Positions 1-9,104 of a stretch of 64,000 nt of DNA are shown piece by piece. The stretch lies in contig OZ242297.1 of assembly GCA_965207755.1 (NCBI GenBank), positions 1,550,001 through 1,614,000 on the forward strand, read 5' to 3'. This DNA comes from Aldehydirespirator sp028819505. Lineage in GTDB: Bacteria > Actinomycetota > Acidimicrobiia > Acidimicrobiales > Aldehydirespiratoraceae. The notes below the pieces were generated by a model. It ran no database searches. It was not told where the DNA came from and saw only the letters and a program-made list of their open reading frames with translations. The position numbers and the translations under genes were made by a program. Positions within the stretch are counted from its first letter, which is position 1, and each line of letters opens with the position of its first letter.

Positions 1-1
1 G

Positions 2-142
2 CACATCGAGTGGCTCTCCGGCAAGGTCGGAGACAGGTTCAGGCTGGGGCTGGTGCTCACCACCGGCACCCACATCAGCAACATCCGAAGCGACACGAGC
101 GACAGGATCTGGGCCGCACCGATCAGCGTGCTCTGGCACTAG
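2..142 (+). CDS. C-terminal end of a DUF4143-type ATP-binding protein (partial)
   Basis: The window opens inside a gene on the plus strand. The 46 readable residues, including WLSGKVGDRFRLGLVL and DRIWAAPISVLW, look like the last strands of the AAA-type ATPases that carry a C-terminal DUF4143 (PD-(D/E)XK-like) domain. In that family a 'GDRF..G.VL.TG' strand followed by 'DR..A.PIS.LW' forms the end of the protein. The TAG stop is at 140-142. The start lies outside the window, so domain order and integrity cannot be judged. Its stop codon overlaps, on the other strand, the stop of a transposase fragment. The family call rests only on this short tail. Confidence 0.5.
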   Translation, partial: HIEWLSGKVGDRFRLGLVLTTGTHISNIRSDTSDRIWAAPISVLWH

Positions 143-303
143 TGTCCGGGTTGGGGAATTCGTTGCAGATATGAGGCCATGGTCTCGAAGATGTCGTCGG
201 CGCTCTTGTGCCAGGTGAAGGGCTGTGGGTCGTGGTTCCAGTGCGCCGTCCAGCGGTCGATGGCGTCCTTGAGCTCGGCGACTGAGGTGAATGCGCGGTT
301 CGA
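139..303 (-). pseudogene. IS630-family transposase C-terminal remnant
   Basis: Read on the minus strand, the segment encodes about 54 residues containing AFTSVAELKDAI, RWTAHWN and PFTWHKSADDI, the characteristic C-terminal end of IS630-type DDE transposases. Upstream in the same frame a TAG (304-306) interrupts it at once, and no catalytic DDE part is present before the giant surface-protein gene begins. I read it as a stump left by an insertion sequence. Its stop (139-141) overlaps the stop of the converging ATPase gene. No terminal inverted repeat was identified. Confidence 0.7.
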
Positions 304-338
304 CTACAGGGTTCCGTAATCGTACTCACGACATACCG

Positions 339-3300
339 CTAGTCGGTGTAGGTGACGTCTGCTTGGGTGTAGCGGTTGGCGAGGCCGCTGCTCCAGACGA
401 CGGCGAGGCCGAGTTGGTGCTCGTTGCCGAGGGTGACGGTGACGGTGGTGGTGGTCTGTTCGGCTGAGAGGTTGATGAGCAGGTTCTGGCCGATGCGGCC
501 GTCGCGGACGGGGCTGAGCAGGATTGTCGGGCTGCTGCTGGGGATGCAGCTGAGGCTGACCTCGAAGTCGACCGTTGCGTCGCTGCGGCTGGCGGTGGGG
601 CTGCTGATCAGCAGTTCGGGCCGGCTTTCGCAGGCGGTCAGCGCCGGCTGGTCCTGTTGGTCCTGTTGGTCCACGACGGGCGGGTCGTCGTTGTCGGCGA
701 CTGCGGCGGTGGCGGCGCCCTGGGTCGAGGACACTGTGTAGCCGCTGCCGGCGTCGACGGTGGCCGTGACCGTGCCGTCGGGTTCGTCGGCTGTGTCGTC
801 GGTGGTGCCGACCGTGAACGTCACGCTGGTCTGGCCGGGGGCGATGCGGACCGTGCGCTGGCCTGTTGATGCGCCGAAGTCGCCGCTCGCGGTGACCGTG
901 ACCGTCACGTCGAGCGCGCTCGACGGCGCCGGGCTGGCGCTGACCGTGAAGGTGGCCGCGCCGCCCTCGGTGACGCCGCCGCCCGCGGCGATGCTCACCA
1001 CCGGAACCACGACCGGCGGATCGTCGTCGGCGACCGTGACGGTGGCGGAGCCGCTGCCGGTGTAGCCGCTGCCGCCGTTCAGCGTGACTGTGACGGAGCC
1101 GTCGGACTCGTCGGCCTGGTCATCGGTCGTGCCGACCGTCAGCGTGACGCTGCCTGTGGTGGGGATGGTGACGGTGCGCTGGCCGGTGGTGGCGCCGTGG
1201 TCGCCGCTGGCGGTGACGGTGACGCTCACGGCCAGGTCAGCAGCCGGGGCCGGGCTGGCGGTGAGCGTGAAGGTGGCGTCGCCGCCCTCGGTCACCGCGC
1301 TGCCTGCGGTGATGCTCACCACCGGCGGGTCGTCGTTGTCGGCGACCGCGACGGTGGCCGCGCCCTGGGTCGAGGACACTGTGTAGCCGCTGCCGGCGTC
1401 GACGGTGGCGGTGACCGAGCCGTCGGGTTCGTCGGCGCTGTCGTCGGTGGTGGCGACGGTGACGGTGACGCTGCCTGTGGTGGGGATGGTGACGGTGCGC
1501 TGGCCGGTGGCGGCGCCGTGGTCGCCGCTCGCGGTGACGGTGACGGTGACGTCGAGCGCGGTCGCGGGGGCCGGGCTGGCCGTCACCGTGAAGGCAGCGT
1601 CGCCGCCCTCGGTCACTGCGCTGGCGGCGGTGATGCTCACCTCGGGCGGCGGCGGCGGGGGCGGGGTGGTCTGTGCGGCTGTTTCGAGGGCGGTGAGCTC
1701 GGCGGCGACTTCGTCCCAGACGGGGCTGCTGTGGGTGTTGGCCATCTGTTGGGCGTCGGCGGCGGTCATGGCGCCGCCGGTGACGCCTGTGCCGTCGTGC
1801 TCGCCGAACGCGACGAGCACGCGGTTCCAGCGGTTGACGTGGGCGGTGCCGTGCTGGGTCTGCGCGGCGAGCACTTGGACTTTGGCGATCACGTCGGGGT
1901 CGACGGTGTAGCCCGCGGGAGCGTCGTCGTCGGCGACGTCGGCTGTCTGCGCCGACGGCGCGGCGACGGTGTAGCCGCTGCCCGCGTCGACGGTGAGCGT
2001 GACCGACCCGTCGGGTTCGTCGGTTGTGTCGTCGGTGGTGGCGACGGTCACGGTGGCGGTGCCCGACGCGGGGATGGTGACGCTGGTGGGCAGCGCCCCG
2101 TACCCGTAGTCGCCGGTCGTGGCGACGGTGACGGTCACCGCGAGGTCAGCGGCCGGGGCCGGGCTGGCGGTGATTGTGAAGGTGACGGGGTCTCCCTCGG
2201 TGCCGCCTGAGGCGCTGGTGACGCTGACCGCCGGGGTGGGGGCGTCGTCGTCGGCGACGGCGACCGTGGCGGCGCCCTGGGTCGAGGACACCGTGTAGCC
2301 GCTGCCGGTGTTCACTGTGGCCGTCACCGACCCGTCGGTCTCGTCGGTGCTGTCGTCGGTGGTGCCCACCGTCACGGTGACGCTGCCCGTGGTCGGGACG
2401 GTCACCGTGCGCTGGCCCGTGGTGGCGCCGTAGTCGCCGCTCTGGGACACGGTGACGCTCACCGCGAGGTCCGCTGTGGGGGCCGGGCTGGCGGTGATTG
2501 TGAAGGTGACGGGGTCTCCTTCGGTGCTGCCGCTGCTGGCGGTGACGCTGACCTCAGGCGTCGGCGGTGGCGGCGTCTGCGCTGCCGCGGTTTCGAGCGC
2601 GGCGAGTTCGGCGGCGACGAGGTCCCAGACGTTGCTGCTGTGGCGGTTCGCCATGTCCTGGGCCTCGGCGGCGGTCATCGGACCGCCGGTGACGCCGGTG
2701 CCGTCGTGGGCGCCGAAGGCCAGAAGCACCCGGTTCCAGCGGTTGACGTGGGCTGTGCCGTGCTGGGTCTGCGACGCGAGTTCTTTGACCTTGGCGATCG
2801 TTCCGGGGTTGACGGTGTAGCCGCCGTCGTCGTCGGCGACGACCACGACGGCGGTCCCCTGCGACGACGACACCCGGTAGTCGAGGCCGGCGCTGGCGTC
2901 GACGGTGACGGTGACCGATCCGTCGGGCTCGTCTGTTTCGTCGTTGGTGGTGGCCACCGTCAGCGTGGCGTAGCCCGCCGACGGGATGGTGACGGTCTGT
3001 TGTCCTACGGTCATCCCGGAGTCGTCGCTGTGGGTGACTGTGACGCTCACGTCGAGGTCCGCGGCCGGGGCCGGGTTCGCGGTCACGGTGAAGGTGGCGT
3101 CGGCGCCCTCGGTCACGTCGCCTGAGGCGGTGACGCTGATCACCGGCTGCGACGTGTTGGGCGCGGGCGTGTCGAAGTCCACCGTGAAGGTCTCCGGCGC
3201 CGCGCCCGCGGCGAGGGTCCGCACGGTGATCTTGTCCAGCTGGTTCGTCCCGTGAAGGACCGAGACCACATAGTGCGACCCGGGGTTGAGGCCGGTGAGC

Positions 3301-6300
3301 TGATGCTCGGTGGCGGTGGTCGTGACCTCGGTCAGCACCGGGATGCCCTTGAAGCTCTCGTGCCAGACGACCAGGTAGGACGCGCCGTCGCCCTGGGGCT
3401 TCCAGGCGACGGTCGCGGTGGTGTCAGAGACGCGCTTGAGCTGCACCGGCGGCGGCGGCGGCAGGTCGTTGTTGGCGACGTACACGGTGGCGTAGCTGTT
3501 GAACTTGCTCTGCCGGTAGCCCTCGCCGAAGGCCACCGTCGCGCCGAGCATCCCGTTGGAGCCCCAGTTGGTGTCGTCCACGGTGGGGACCGTGAAGGTG
3601 GTGCTGCCTGAGGTGGGCACGTTGACCGTGCGCTCGCCCAGATGGGCGGCGGCGACCACCGACGGGCCGGCCACGTGCACCCGCACGTCCAGCGGCGCGT
3701 CGGGCGCCGGGTCCACCGTGACGGTGAACACGGCGTCGTCGCCCTCGGTGACAGTGCCCGCCGCGGCGCTGATCGACACCTCCGGCACCCGCTCCACGAT
3801 CACCGACGCAGGCTCCGCCTCCACCGGCGAGCCCGCCGCAAGGGTGGTGAAGCGGATCACCGGGCTGGCGGTGCTCAGCTGCGTCGCGCCGTGGTCGGCG
3901 TAGTAGACCACCGCCCGGTACTCGGTGCCGGGCTCGAGGTGGCGGATACCCCACGCCGGGTCGTTGGGCTCAGCCCCGAACCAGGCCTCGTCGGCGGGGA
4001 CGCCGGGGAACGGCGAGGTGGTGGACCACCAGCGCACCTCGTAGCCCTCCGCGCCGACCACGCGGGGCCACGACAAGTCGATGCCCGTGTCGGACAGGTT
4101 GGCGTAGCCCAGGTCGCCGACGCGCTCCACTACCGGGTCCGGCAGGTCGCCCAGCAGCCGCTGGCAGCCCACGCAGGAGCCCAGCGTGCGGTAGAAGCTG
4201 AAGCTGTCGGTGCGCACCGTCCTCGGCGGCGTCTCCGTGGAGATCTGGTTGTCGCTGCGCTCATAGAGCTTGTAGGCCTCGACCTGGAACGTCACGTTGC
4301 CGACCACGTTGGCGCCGACATGGATCTCGACCTGGATCGGCGTGCGGCCGACCGTGACCGAGCCGGCGCTGACGGCGGCCTCGTCGTAGGCGCGGAAGGT
4401 GTGCAGGTGCGAGGCGGCGGGGCTGGTGAAAAAGACCCGGCGGGACCGGAAGTACTCCGACGTGCCCGACCGCGACAGCGGCTTGGCGAAGTCGGCGCTG
4501 ATCGAGAACCGCTTGTCCTGGTCCGCCGGCGGGTCGTTCTTGGTCCGCACCCAGAAGTAGTGCGCCTTGCGCCCCGTGTTCAAAGACGCCGGGAACGCCA
4601 GATTGAGCCCGCCGTCCTCGATGGAGGTCCAGGTCGTGCCGTCGTCGATGGAGAACTCCAGGGTCTGCTCCCACTCGTCGTCGTCTCTGATGATCAGCGG
4701 CACCCGCACCTCGGGGTAGTCGAAGCCTTCCACCTGGTACAGCACGCCATTCTCATAGAAGTTGTGGCCCACGGCGTGGGGCCGGTGGATCAAGAACGTC
4801 CCGTGGTCGAAGGCGTCGCTGTCCTGCCCGGCGGCGAGGCTCACCGGGCGCCACTTGTTGGCGTCGCCCTCATAGACCGACTGCGACGAGAAGGGGCAGC
4901 CGTCGTGGCGGTCCAGCAGCGGCCCCGCGGTGCTGCCGTAGCCGAAGTTGATCCCATCCCGGCTGAGCCCTTCGACGATGGGGTCGCCGAGGTTGTAGGG
5001 GCTGCGGCTGCCGGTGTGGCACATCAGCCGGTCCCGGTCCGGTTTGCCCGCCCCGATGTAGCCGCCGAAGTGGCTGAGCGGCTCACCCACCTGGCTGGCG
5101 ACGTAGAAGTGGCGGCGCTGCTGGGGGTCCACCGCCTGCCACTGGTAGGTCACCGCCGGGCCGCCCTCAGTCAGCGTGATCGTCGGCGGCGGGTCGTGCT
5201 CCGTGTAGTTCGCGATCACCCAGCCGGTGTCGCAGTCGTTGCCCGACACCGTGCCCGCGCACGTGCGGAACTGCACGAACGCGTCCGCGGCGCCCAAGTT
5301 CAGGCCGATCTTCAGCGACTCGGAATGGGTGGACCAGGAGACGGCGGGGTTGGGGTACAGCGACCAGGAACTGTGGCCGTCGCCGATGCTCCAGCCCTCG
5401 GGCAGGCGCAGACCCCGCAGGCGCTCGGAGCTCGACGCGGTGGCGCGCAGGGTGTAGCGGCTGTTGGGCTGCACGGACGCGTCGTACACATACACCCAGT
5501 AAGTGGTGTCCGGCTCCAGCAGCAGCCCCGAACCGTCGTCGCCCTGGTAGGTGAAGGTGAAGGTCCGGTCGGCGCTGCCCACCGGCATGGAGGGGCGCGC
5601 CAGATCGGCGAGGACGTCGGCGGCGTTGCTGCCCGGCGAGCCGCCGGAGCCGGCCCAGATCTGTACCCTCAGATCACGGGCGGCGTCGGAGTCGCCGATC
5701 TCGGCGAACACGACGTCGACGCTGTTGAGGCGGTAGTGGCCGCCGTTGCGGCCCGTCGTGAACGACTGCGCGCGGTCACGAACAGCACTGACAGCCGTCA
5801 CAGACAACGCCGCGCCGTCCGCCTCGCCCAGGTTGCTCATCACCGCAGGCTCACCGGACGGCTGCGGCCGGTTGCGGACGCCGGTCACGCCGATATGCAG
5901 GCTCCTGCCGCCGGACACGTCGCTCCAAGTGGTGCCCGCATCGAACCTAGAGCGTGAAACGTTCGCGATGCTCCAGCCGGGCGCGCTGCCGACGTTCTCG
6001 GCGTCCGAGGCCGTCGTGGAGATCCGGCTGCCCGCGGTGGGCGTGCCGCCCCCGTCCACACGCACCCAGTAGGTGGTGTCCGCCTCCAGTTCCAGACCCG
6101 TATGGGTGAAGACGTACTTGGCCGGCGTGTTCGACACAGAGAAGGCGGGCTTGGTCAGCGTGGCGACCCACGGCCCCGGATCCCCGCCAGCGTCGCGGCG
6201 GACCTGGACCTCCAGATTCGAATCGAGAGCAGATGAGTTATCAATTTGAGCAAAGCGCAGGTCGACGCCGGTCAGCCTGTAGCCCGCATGGTTGGGGCCC

Positions 6301-7532
6301 GTCGTGAACGCCTGGGCCCAGTCGCTGCCCAGACTCACGCTGGCAGCCGCACTCTCGCCCAGGTTGGACACCAGCCGCCGCGGTTCGGCGGCCTCGCCGC
6401 TGATGGCCATCCTGAGGGAGGATGCGGAGTCGGTCCAAGAACCGCTCGAAAGAACCGGCCGATGCTTGCTGCCGTCGGCGATGCTGAAGCCGTCCGCCGA
6501 GACGGGGTCCTCGGCGTCCGACGCCGTGTATTGGACCCGGGCCAAGACAGCGTCGGCGTCCATGTCCACCACCGCCCAGTAGGTGGTGTCCGCATCCAGG
6601 GGCAGACCCTCGTGCGTCAAGCTCTGCGTGCCCACGTCGGCGATGGTCGAGAAGTCGATCGTCCAGTCGGCGAGGATCTTGCCCGGACTTCCGCCGTCGT
6701 CGCTTCTGATCTGGACCGGCATATGCGGAGCCCCCGTCGCAAACGACGGAATATCCACATGGAGGCCCGTCAGGATGTACCCGCCGACGTTGCTGCCCGT
6801 CGTGAACGCCTGGGCGCGGTCCATGTCGAGGCGTTCGACGTGGCTGTCCACTTGATTGAAGTTGCTGACCAGCGGCGGGTTGGCGGTGCCGTTGACGCCG
6901 ATCTGCAAGGCACGATTCGAAGCGATACGGAAATACGGAAGCCCCGACCCGCTGAAGGCACTGTCGTCGATGAGCCAGTTGAGCGCGGCGCCCGCATCCT
7001 CGGAGTCGCTTGCCGTCGTCTTGACGCGGGTGCTTGAGGACGTGAGTCCAGTTCCGTCCAGCACGACCCAGTAATGGGTTTCGGGCTCAAGCTTGACGCC
7101 CGAGTGCGTGAATCGGTATGTGCCGGCCTGCCGATTCACGAAAGCGGGATTGGACAAGGTCGCGACGACCTTGCGGAGGGCGTTTCGGGCGTCGGTTTGG
7201 ATGGTGACCGTCAGTTTCGAGCTGAAATCCTCAGTGGATCTCGAGAAGTCTATGTCGACGCTGGTCAGGGTGTACCCGTCGGGGTTGCGGCCGGTTGTAA
7301 ATCGCTGCAAATGGTCGCTATGCAAGCCTGAGTAGCTGCTGGTGGTTTGGCCGAGGTTGCTGACCAGCGTCTCCGTCTGCGCGTCGGCCCGTCCAGCCCA
7401 CAGAACGACCAGCGCCGCCCCCAACGCCAGCGCGGTCAGCGCCGACCCGGCACGCCTCCACGAACCCGAACCAGAATCCCGCGGGGGGGGGGCGGCGAGC
7501 AAACAGCCCCGACACTGCCGCGCCGGGACCAC
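339..7532 (-). CDS. Giant secreted/surface protein: anchor-like, Calx-beta and fibronectin III repeats
   Basis: A 2397-residue exported protein. A hydrophobic signal segment (about residues 30-51, ending GRADAQ) is followed by four copies of a ~165-residue module starting 'SNLGQ..' with 'AQ.FTTG' and 'TTYWV' motifs, resembling choice-of-anchor R domains (about 55-745). A unique region follows, then fibronectin III-like domains near 1140-1230 and 1364-1450. At least seven Calx-beta domains with 'TEG.DA.FT' and 'SVTVTV' signatures run from about 1254 to 2277. Between them lie two copies of a 77-residue module with HVNRWNRVL and MTAA.AQ motifs (about 1571-1645 and 1874-1950). The C-terminal ~120 residues follow a Q/D-rich spacer. 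No LPXTG signal is visible. Calx-beta domains usually bind calcium, suggesting adhesion. The listed start is GTG without a good ribosome site; a better start at 7567 is out of frame because of a C10 tract (see findings). Confidence 0.85.
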   Translation of the reverse strand: MVPARQCRGCLLAAPPPRDSGSGSWRRAGSALTALALGAALVVLWAGRADAQTETLVSNLGQTTSSYSGLHSDHLQRFTTGRNPDGYTLTSVDIDFSRSTEDFSSKLTVTIQTDARNALRKVVATLSNPAFVNRQAGTYRFTHSGVKLEPETHYWVVLDGTGLTSSSTRVKTTASDSEDAGAALNWLIDDSAFSGSGLPYFRIASNRALQIGVNGTANPPLVSNFNQVDSHVERLDMDRAQAFTTGSNVGGYILTGLHVDIPSFATGAPHMPVQIRSDDGGSPGKILADWTIDFSTIADVGTQSLTHEGLPLDADTTYWAVVDMDADAVLARVQYTASDAEDPVSADGFSIADGSKHRPVLSSGSWTDSASSLRMAISGEAAEPRRLVSNLGESAAASVSLGSDWAQAFTTGPNHAGYRLTGVDLRFAQIDNSSALDSNLEVQVRRDAGGDPGPWVATLTKPAFSVSNTPAKYVFTHTGLELEADTTYWVRVDGGGTPTAGSRISTTASDAENVGSAPGWSIANVSRSRFDAGTTWSDVSGGRSLHIGVTGVRNRPQPSGEPAVMSNLGEADGAALSVTAVSAVRDRAQSFTTGRNGGHYRLNSVDVVFAEIGDSDAARDLRVQIWAGSGGSPGSNAADVLADLARPSMPVGSADRTFTFTYQGDDGSGLLLEPDTTYWVYVYDASVQPNSRYTLRATASSSERLRGLRLPEGWSIGDGHSSWSLYPNPAVSWSTHSESLKIGLNLGAADAFVQFRTCAGTVSGNDCDTGWVIANYTEHDPPPTITLTEGGPAVTYQWQAVDPQQRRHFYVASQVGEPLSHFGGYIGAGKPDRDRLMCHTGSRSPYNLGDPIVEGLSRDGINFGYGSTAGPLLDRHDGCPFSSQSVYEGDANKWRPVSLAAGQDSDAFDHGTFLIHRPHAVGHNFYENGVLYQVEGFDYPEVRVPLIIRDDDEWEQTLEFSIDDGTTWTSIEDGGLNLAFPASLNTGRKAHYFWVRTKNDPPADQDKRFSISADFAKPLSRSGTSEYFRSRRVFFTSPAASHLHTFRAYDEAAVSAGSVTVGRTPIQVEIHVGANVVGNVTFQVEAYKLYERSDNQISTETPPRTVRTDSFSFYRTLGSCVGCQRLLGDLPDPVVERVGDLGYANLSDTGIDLSWPRVVGAEGYEVRWWSTTSPFPGVPADEAWFGAEPNDPAWGIRHLEPGTEYRAVVYYADHGATQLSTASPVIRFTTLAAGSPVEAEPASVIVERVPEVSISAAAGTVTEGDDAVFTVTVDPAPDAPLDVRVHVAGPSVVAAAHLGERTVNVPTSGSTTFTVPTVDDTNWGSNGMLGATVAFGEGYRQSKFNSYATVYVANNDLPPPPPVQLKRVSDTTATVAWKPQGDGASYLVVWHESFKGIPVLTEVTTTATEHQLTGLNPGSHYVVSVLHGTNQLDKITVRTLAAGAAPETFTVDFDTPAPNTSQPVISVTASGDVTEGADATFTVTANPAPAADLDVSVTVTHSDDSGMTVGQQTVTIPSAGYATLTVATTNDETDEPDGSVTVTVDASAGLDYRVSSSQGTAVVVVADDDGGYTVNPGTIAKVKELASQTQHGTAHVNRWNRVLLAFGAHDGTGVTGGPMTAAEAQDMANRHSSNVWDLVAAELAALETAAAQTPPPPTPEVSVTASSGSTEGDPVTFTITASPAPTADLAVSVTVSQSGDYGATTGQRTVTVPTTGSVTVTVGTTDDSTDETDGSVTATVNTGSGYTVSSTQGAATVAVADDDAPTPAVSVTSASGGTEGDPVTFTITASPAPAADLAVTVTVATTGDYGYGALPTSVTIPASGTATVTVATTDDTTDEPDGSVTLTVDAGSGYTVAAPSAQTADVADDDAPAGYTVDPDVIAKVQVLAAQTQHGTAHVNRWNRVLVAFGEHDGTGVTGGAMTAADAQQMANTHSSPVWDEVAAELTALETAAQTTPPPPPPPEVSITAASAVTEGGDAAFTVTASPAPATALDVTVTVTASGDHGAATGQRTVTIPTTGSVTVTVATTDDSADEPDGSVTATVDAGSGYTVSSTQGAATVAVADNDDPPVVSITAGSAVTEGGDATFTLTASPAPAADLAVSVTVTASGDHGATTGQRTVTIPTTGSVTLTVGTTDDQADESDGSVTVTLNGGSGYTGSGSATVTVADDDPPVVVPVVSIAAGGGVTEGGAATFTVSASPAPSSALDVTVTVTASGDFGASTGQRTVRIAPGQTSVTFTVGTTDDTADEPDGTVTATVDAGSGYTVSSTQGAATAAVADNDDPPVVDQQDQQDQPALTACESRPELLISSPTASRSDATVDFEVSLSCIPSSSPTILLSPVRDGRIGQNLLINLSAEQTTTTVTVTLGNEHQLGLAVVWSSGLANRYTQADVTYTD
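7483..7492 (-). repeat. C10 homopolymer in the 5' end of the giant surface-protein gene
   Basis: Ten consecutive C on the coding (minus) strand lie between the possible start codons and the signal peptide. The well-placed ATG at 7567-7565, preceded by GAGGAGG with a 6-base gap, reads through this tract in a frame that ends early. One extra C (or two fewer) would join that ATG to the signal-peptide frame. Long mononucleotide tracts of this kind are classic slipped-strand sites, but also common sequencing-error sites. Confidence 0.8.
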
Positions 7533-7564
7533 TCAACAGGATGAAGGGGGTTGGTTGAGATGAG

Positions 7565-7580
7565 CATGACGAACCTCCTC
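7565..7580 (-). promoter_or_regulatory. Strong ribosome-binding site and ATG for the giant protein, out of frame by one base
   Basis: On the minus strand GAGGAGG (7580-7574) sits 6 bases before ATG (7567-7565). The reading frame from this ATG begins M-L-I-S-T-N-P-L and ends at a stop soon after the C10 tract. None of the alternative starts (GTG at 7532, TTG at 7536) has a comparable ribosome-binding site. This is therefore probably the ancestral start. Confidence 0.65.
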
Positions 7581-7627
7581 AGGCAGGCGGCGACAGGCTA
7601 CCGCATCCGCGCGTTCCACGAGCCCGG

Positions 7628-7663
7628 CGGTGTGTCGGCGGTGTGCGGTGTGTCGGCGGTGTG
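7628..7663 (+). repeat. Perfect 18-bp tandem duplication in the 350-bp intergenic region
   Basis: Two identical copies of CGGTGTGTCGGCGGTGTG lie between the divergent giant surface-protein gene and the aldolase gene. This stretch (about 7568-7882) otherwise shows no convincing gene. It must hold the promoters of both divergent genes, but no clear -35/-10 pair stands out. Confidence 0.7.
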
Positions 7664-7882
7664 GCGGGCGCCCGGTCGCGTCCAGCGACGTCCGGCGGCG
7701 TCCCGGCCTCCAAGATCTGGGGGGATGCTCAATTGGTTCGGGACGCTAGTCCGGGCGGCCGCCCCCGCTTCGCGGGTGCGCGCTCGCTGATGGGTTGGGG
7801 CGCTACCGTGGCGGCAGGCGGGCGCGGGTCGCTTGGCTTGCCGGCCGGCGGTCGCCTCGGACCACCCCATCAGGAGCTTTCC

Positions 7883-8932
7883 GTGGACATCCATACATTG
7901 CTCGGAGACGACGCCGAGTCGCTGCTCGATCATGAGTGCAAGACCTTCGAGCGGGAGTCGCTGACCCTTCCCGGCCCCGATTTCGTGGACCGGGTCCTCG
8001 CCGGGAGCGACCGCTCGCCCCAGGTGCTGCGCAGCATCCAGTCGCTGTTCGGCAGCGGCCGGCTGGCCGGCACCGGCTACGTGTCGATACTGCCCGTCGA
8101 CCAGGGCATCGAGCACTCGGGCGCAGCGTCGTTCGCGCCCAACCCGGCCTACTTCGACCCGATGCGCATCGTGGAGCTGGCCATCGAGGGAGGCTGCAAC
8201 GCGGTGGCCACCACGTTCGGGGTGCTGGGCATGGCGTCGCGCCGCTACGCCCATCGCATCCCGTTCATCGTCAAGCTCAACCACAACGAACTGCTGAGCC
8301 ATCCCGAGTCGTACGACCAGGTGATGTTCGGCTCGGTGGAGCAGGCCTGGGACCTCGGCGCGGCCGGCGTGGGCGCCACCGTCTACTTCGGATCCGACAA
8401 CGCCCGGCGCCAGATCGGAGAGGTCTCCGAGGCGTTCGCGGCCGCCCACGAACTGGGCATGTTCACCGTGCTGTGGTGCTACCTGCGCAACCCGGCGTTC
8501 AAGGTGGACGGCACCGACTACCACGCGGCCGCCGACCTGACCGGCCAGGCCAACCACATGGGCGTCACCATCGAGGCCGACGTCATCAAGCAGAAGCTGC
8601 CCACCAACAACGGCGGCTACCGCGCCGTCGGCTTCGGCAAGACCCACGACCTCGTCTACGACCAGCTCACCAGCGACCACCCCATCGACCTGTGCCGGTT
8701 CCAGGTGGCCAACTGCTACATGGGCCGGGTCGGCCTCATCAACAGCGGCGGGGCGTCGGCGGGCGCGGGCGACCTGGCCGAGGCGGTCGCCACCGCGGTC
8801 GTCAACAAGCGGGCCGGCGGCACCGGGCTGATCTCGGGACGCAAGGCCTTCCAGCGGCCCATGGCCGACGGCGTCGAGCTGCTCAACGCCATACAGGACG
8901 TGTACCTGGACCCCTCCGTCACGGTCGCCTGA
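7883..8932 (+). CDS. fbaB: Class I fructose-bisphosphate aldolase
   Basis: A 349-residue FbaB-type aldolase of the DhnA/DeoC-like TIM-barrel family, the usual length for this type. It interconverts fructose 1,6-bisphosphate with dihydroxyacetone phosphate and glyceraldehyde 3-phosphate by Schiff-base chemistry, in the cytosol. Diagnostic stretches are LPVDQGIEHS, IVKLNHNELLS, VGATVYFGS, ADVIKQKLPTNNGGY and the ending NKRAGGTGLISGRKAF, all hallmarks of bacterial FbaB. The GTG start was chosen because AGGAG (7872-7876) lies 6 bases upstream and the N-terminus then matches the family; longer in-frame readings only add low-complexity sequence. It stands alone between the surface-protein gene and korAB. 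Confidence 0.95.
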   Translation: MDIHTLLGDDAESLLDHECKTFERESLTLPGPDFVDRVLAGSDRSPQVLRSIQSLFGSGRLAGTGYVSILPVDQGIEHSGAASFAPNPAYFDPMRIVELAIEGGCNAVATTFGVLGMASRRYAHRIPFIVKLNHNELLSHPESYDQVMFGSVEQAWDLGAAGVGATVYFGSDNARRQIGEVSEAFAAAHELGMFTVLWCYLRNPAFKVDGTDYHAAADLTGQANHMGVTIEADVIKQKLPTNNGGYRAVGFGKTHDLVYDQLTSDHPIDLCRFQVANCYMGRVGLINSGGASAGAGDLAEAVATAVVNKRAGGTGLISGRKAFQRPMADGVELLNAIQDVYLDPSVTVA

Positions 8933-8989
8933 CTCCGAGCGGACCTGATACCTGGGGATTGAACCAGAACCTGCAGATGTAGCAGCCCG

Positions 8990-9011
8990 ATACCGTCGGC
9001 CGGAACGGTAT
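8990..9011. promoter_or_regulatory. Inverted repeat upstream of korA
   Basis: ATACCGT and ACGGTAT flank an 8-base spacer, about 95 bp before the korA start, in the 172-bp gap after the aldolase gene. A 7-bp half-site palindrome here is consistent with an operator or a short RNA hairpin. No regulator gene is adjacent, so the role is unknown. Confidence 0.4.
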
Positions 9012-9104
9012 ACCGGCTAGGGTGACGGCGGCGGGACGGATCCGGCAGGCGCCCACAGCGCGTCGTGCCGTCCGGTCGCACATCGCCGGTGCAAAGGAGC
9101 ATCA

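Noticed and set aside
3642..5957. 771-residue open frame on the plus strand inside the giant surface-protein gene
   Set aside because: It is antisense to clear Calx-beta/fibronectin coding sequence; composition (Arg/Gly/Val/His-rich, no motifs) is that of a GC-rich shadow frame.
339..7532. LPXTG or PEP-CTERM style anchoring of the giant protein
   Set aside because: The last residues (SGLANRYTQADVTYTD) have no sorting motif, hydrophobic helix or basic tail.
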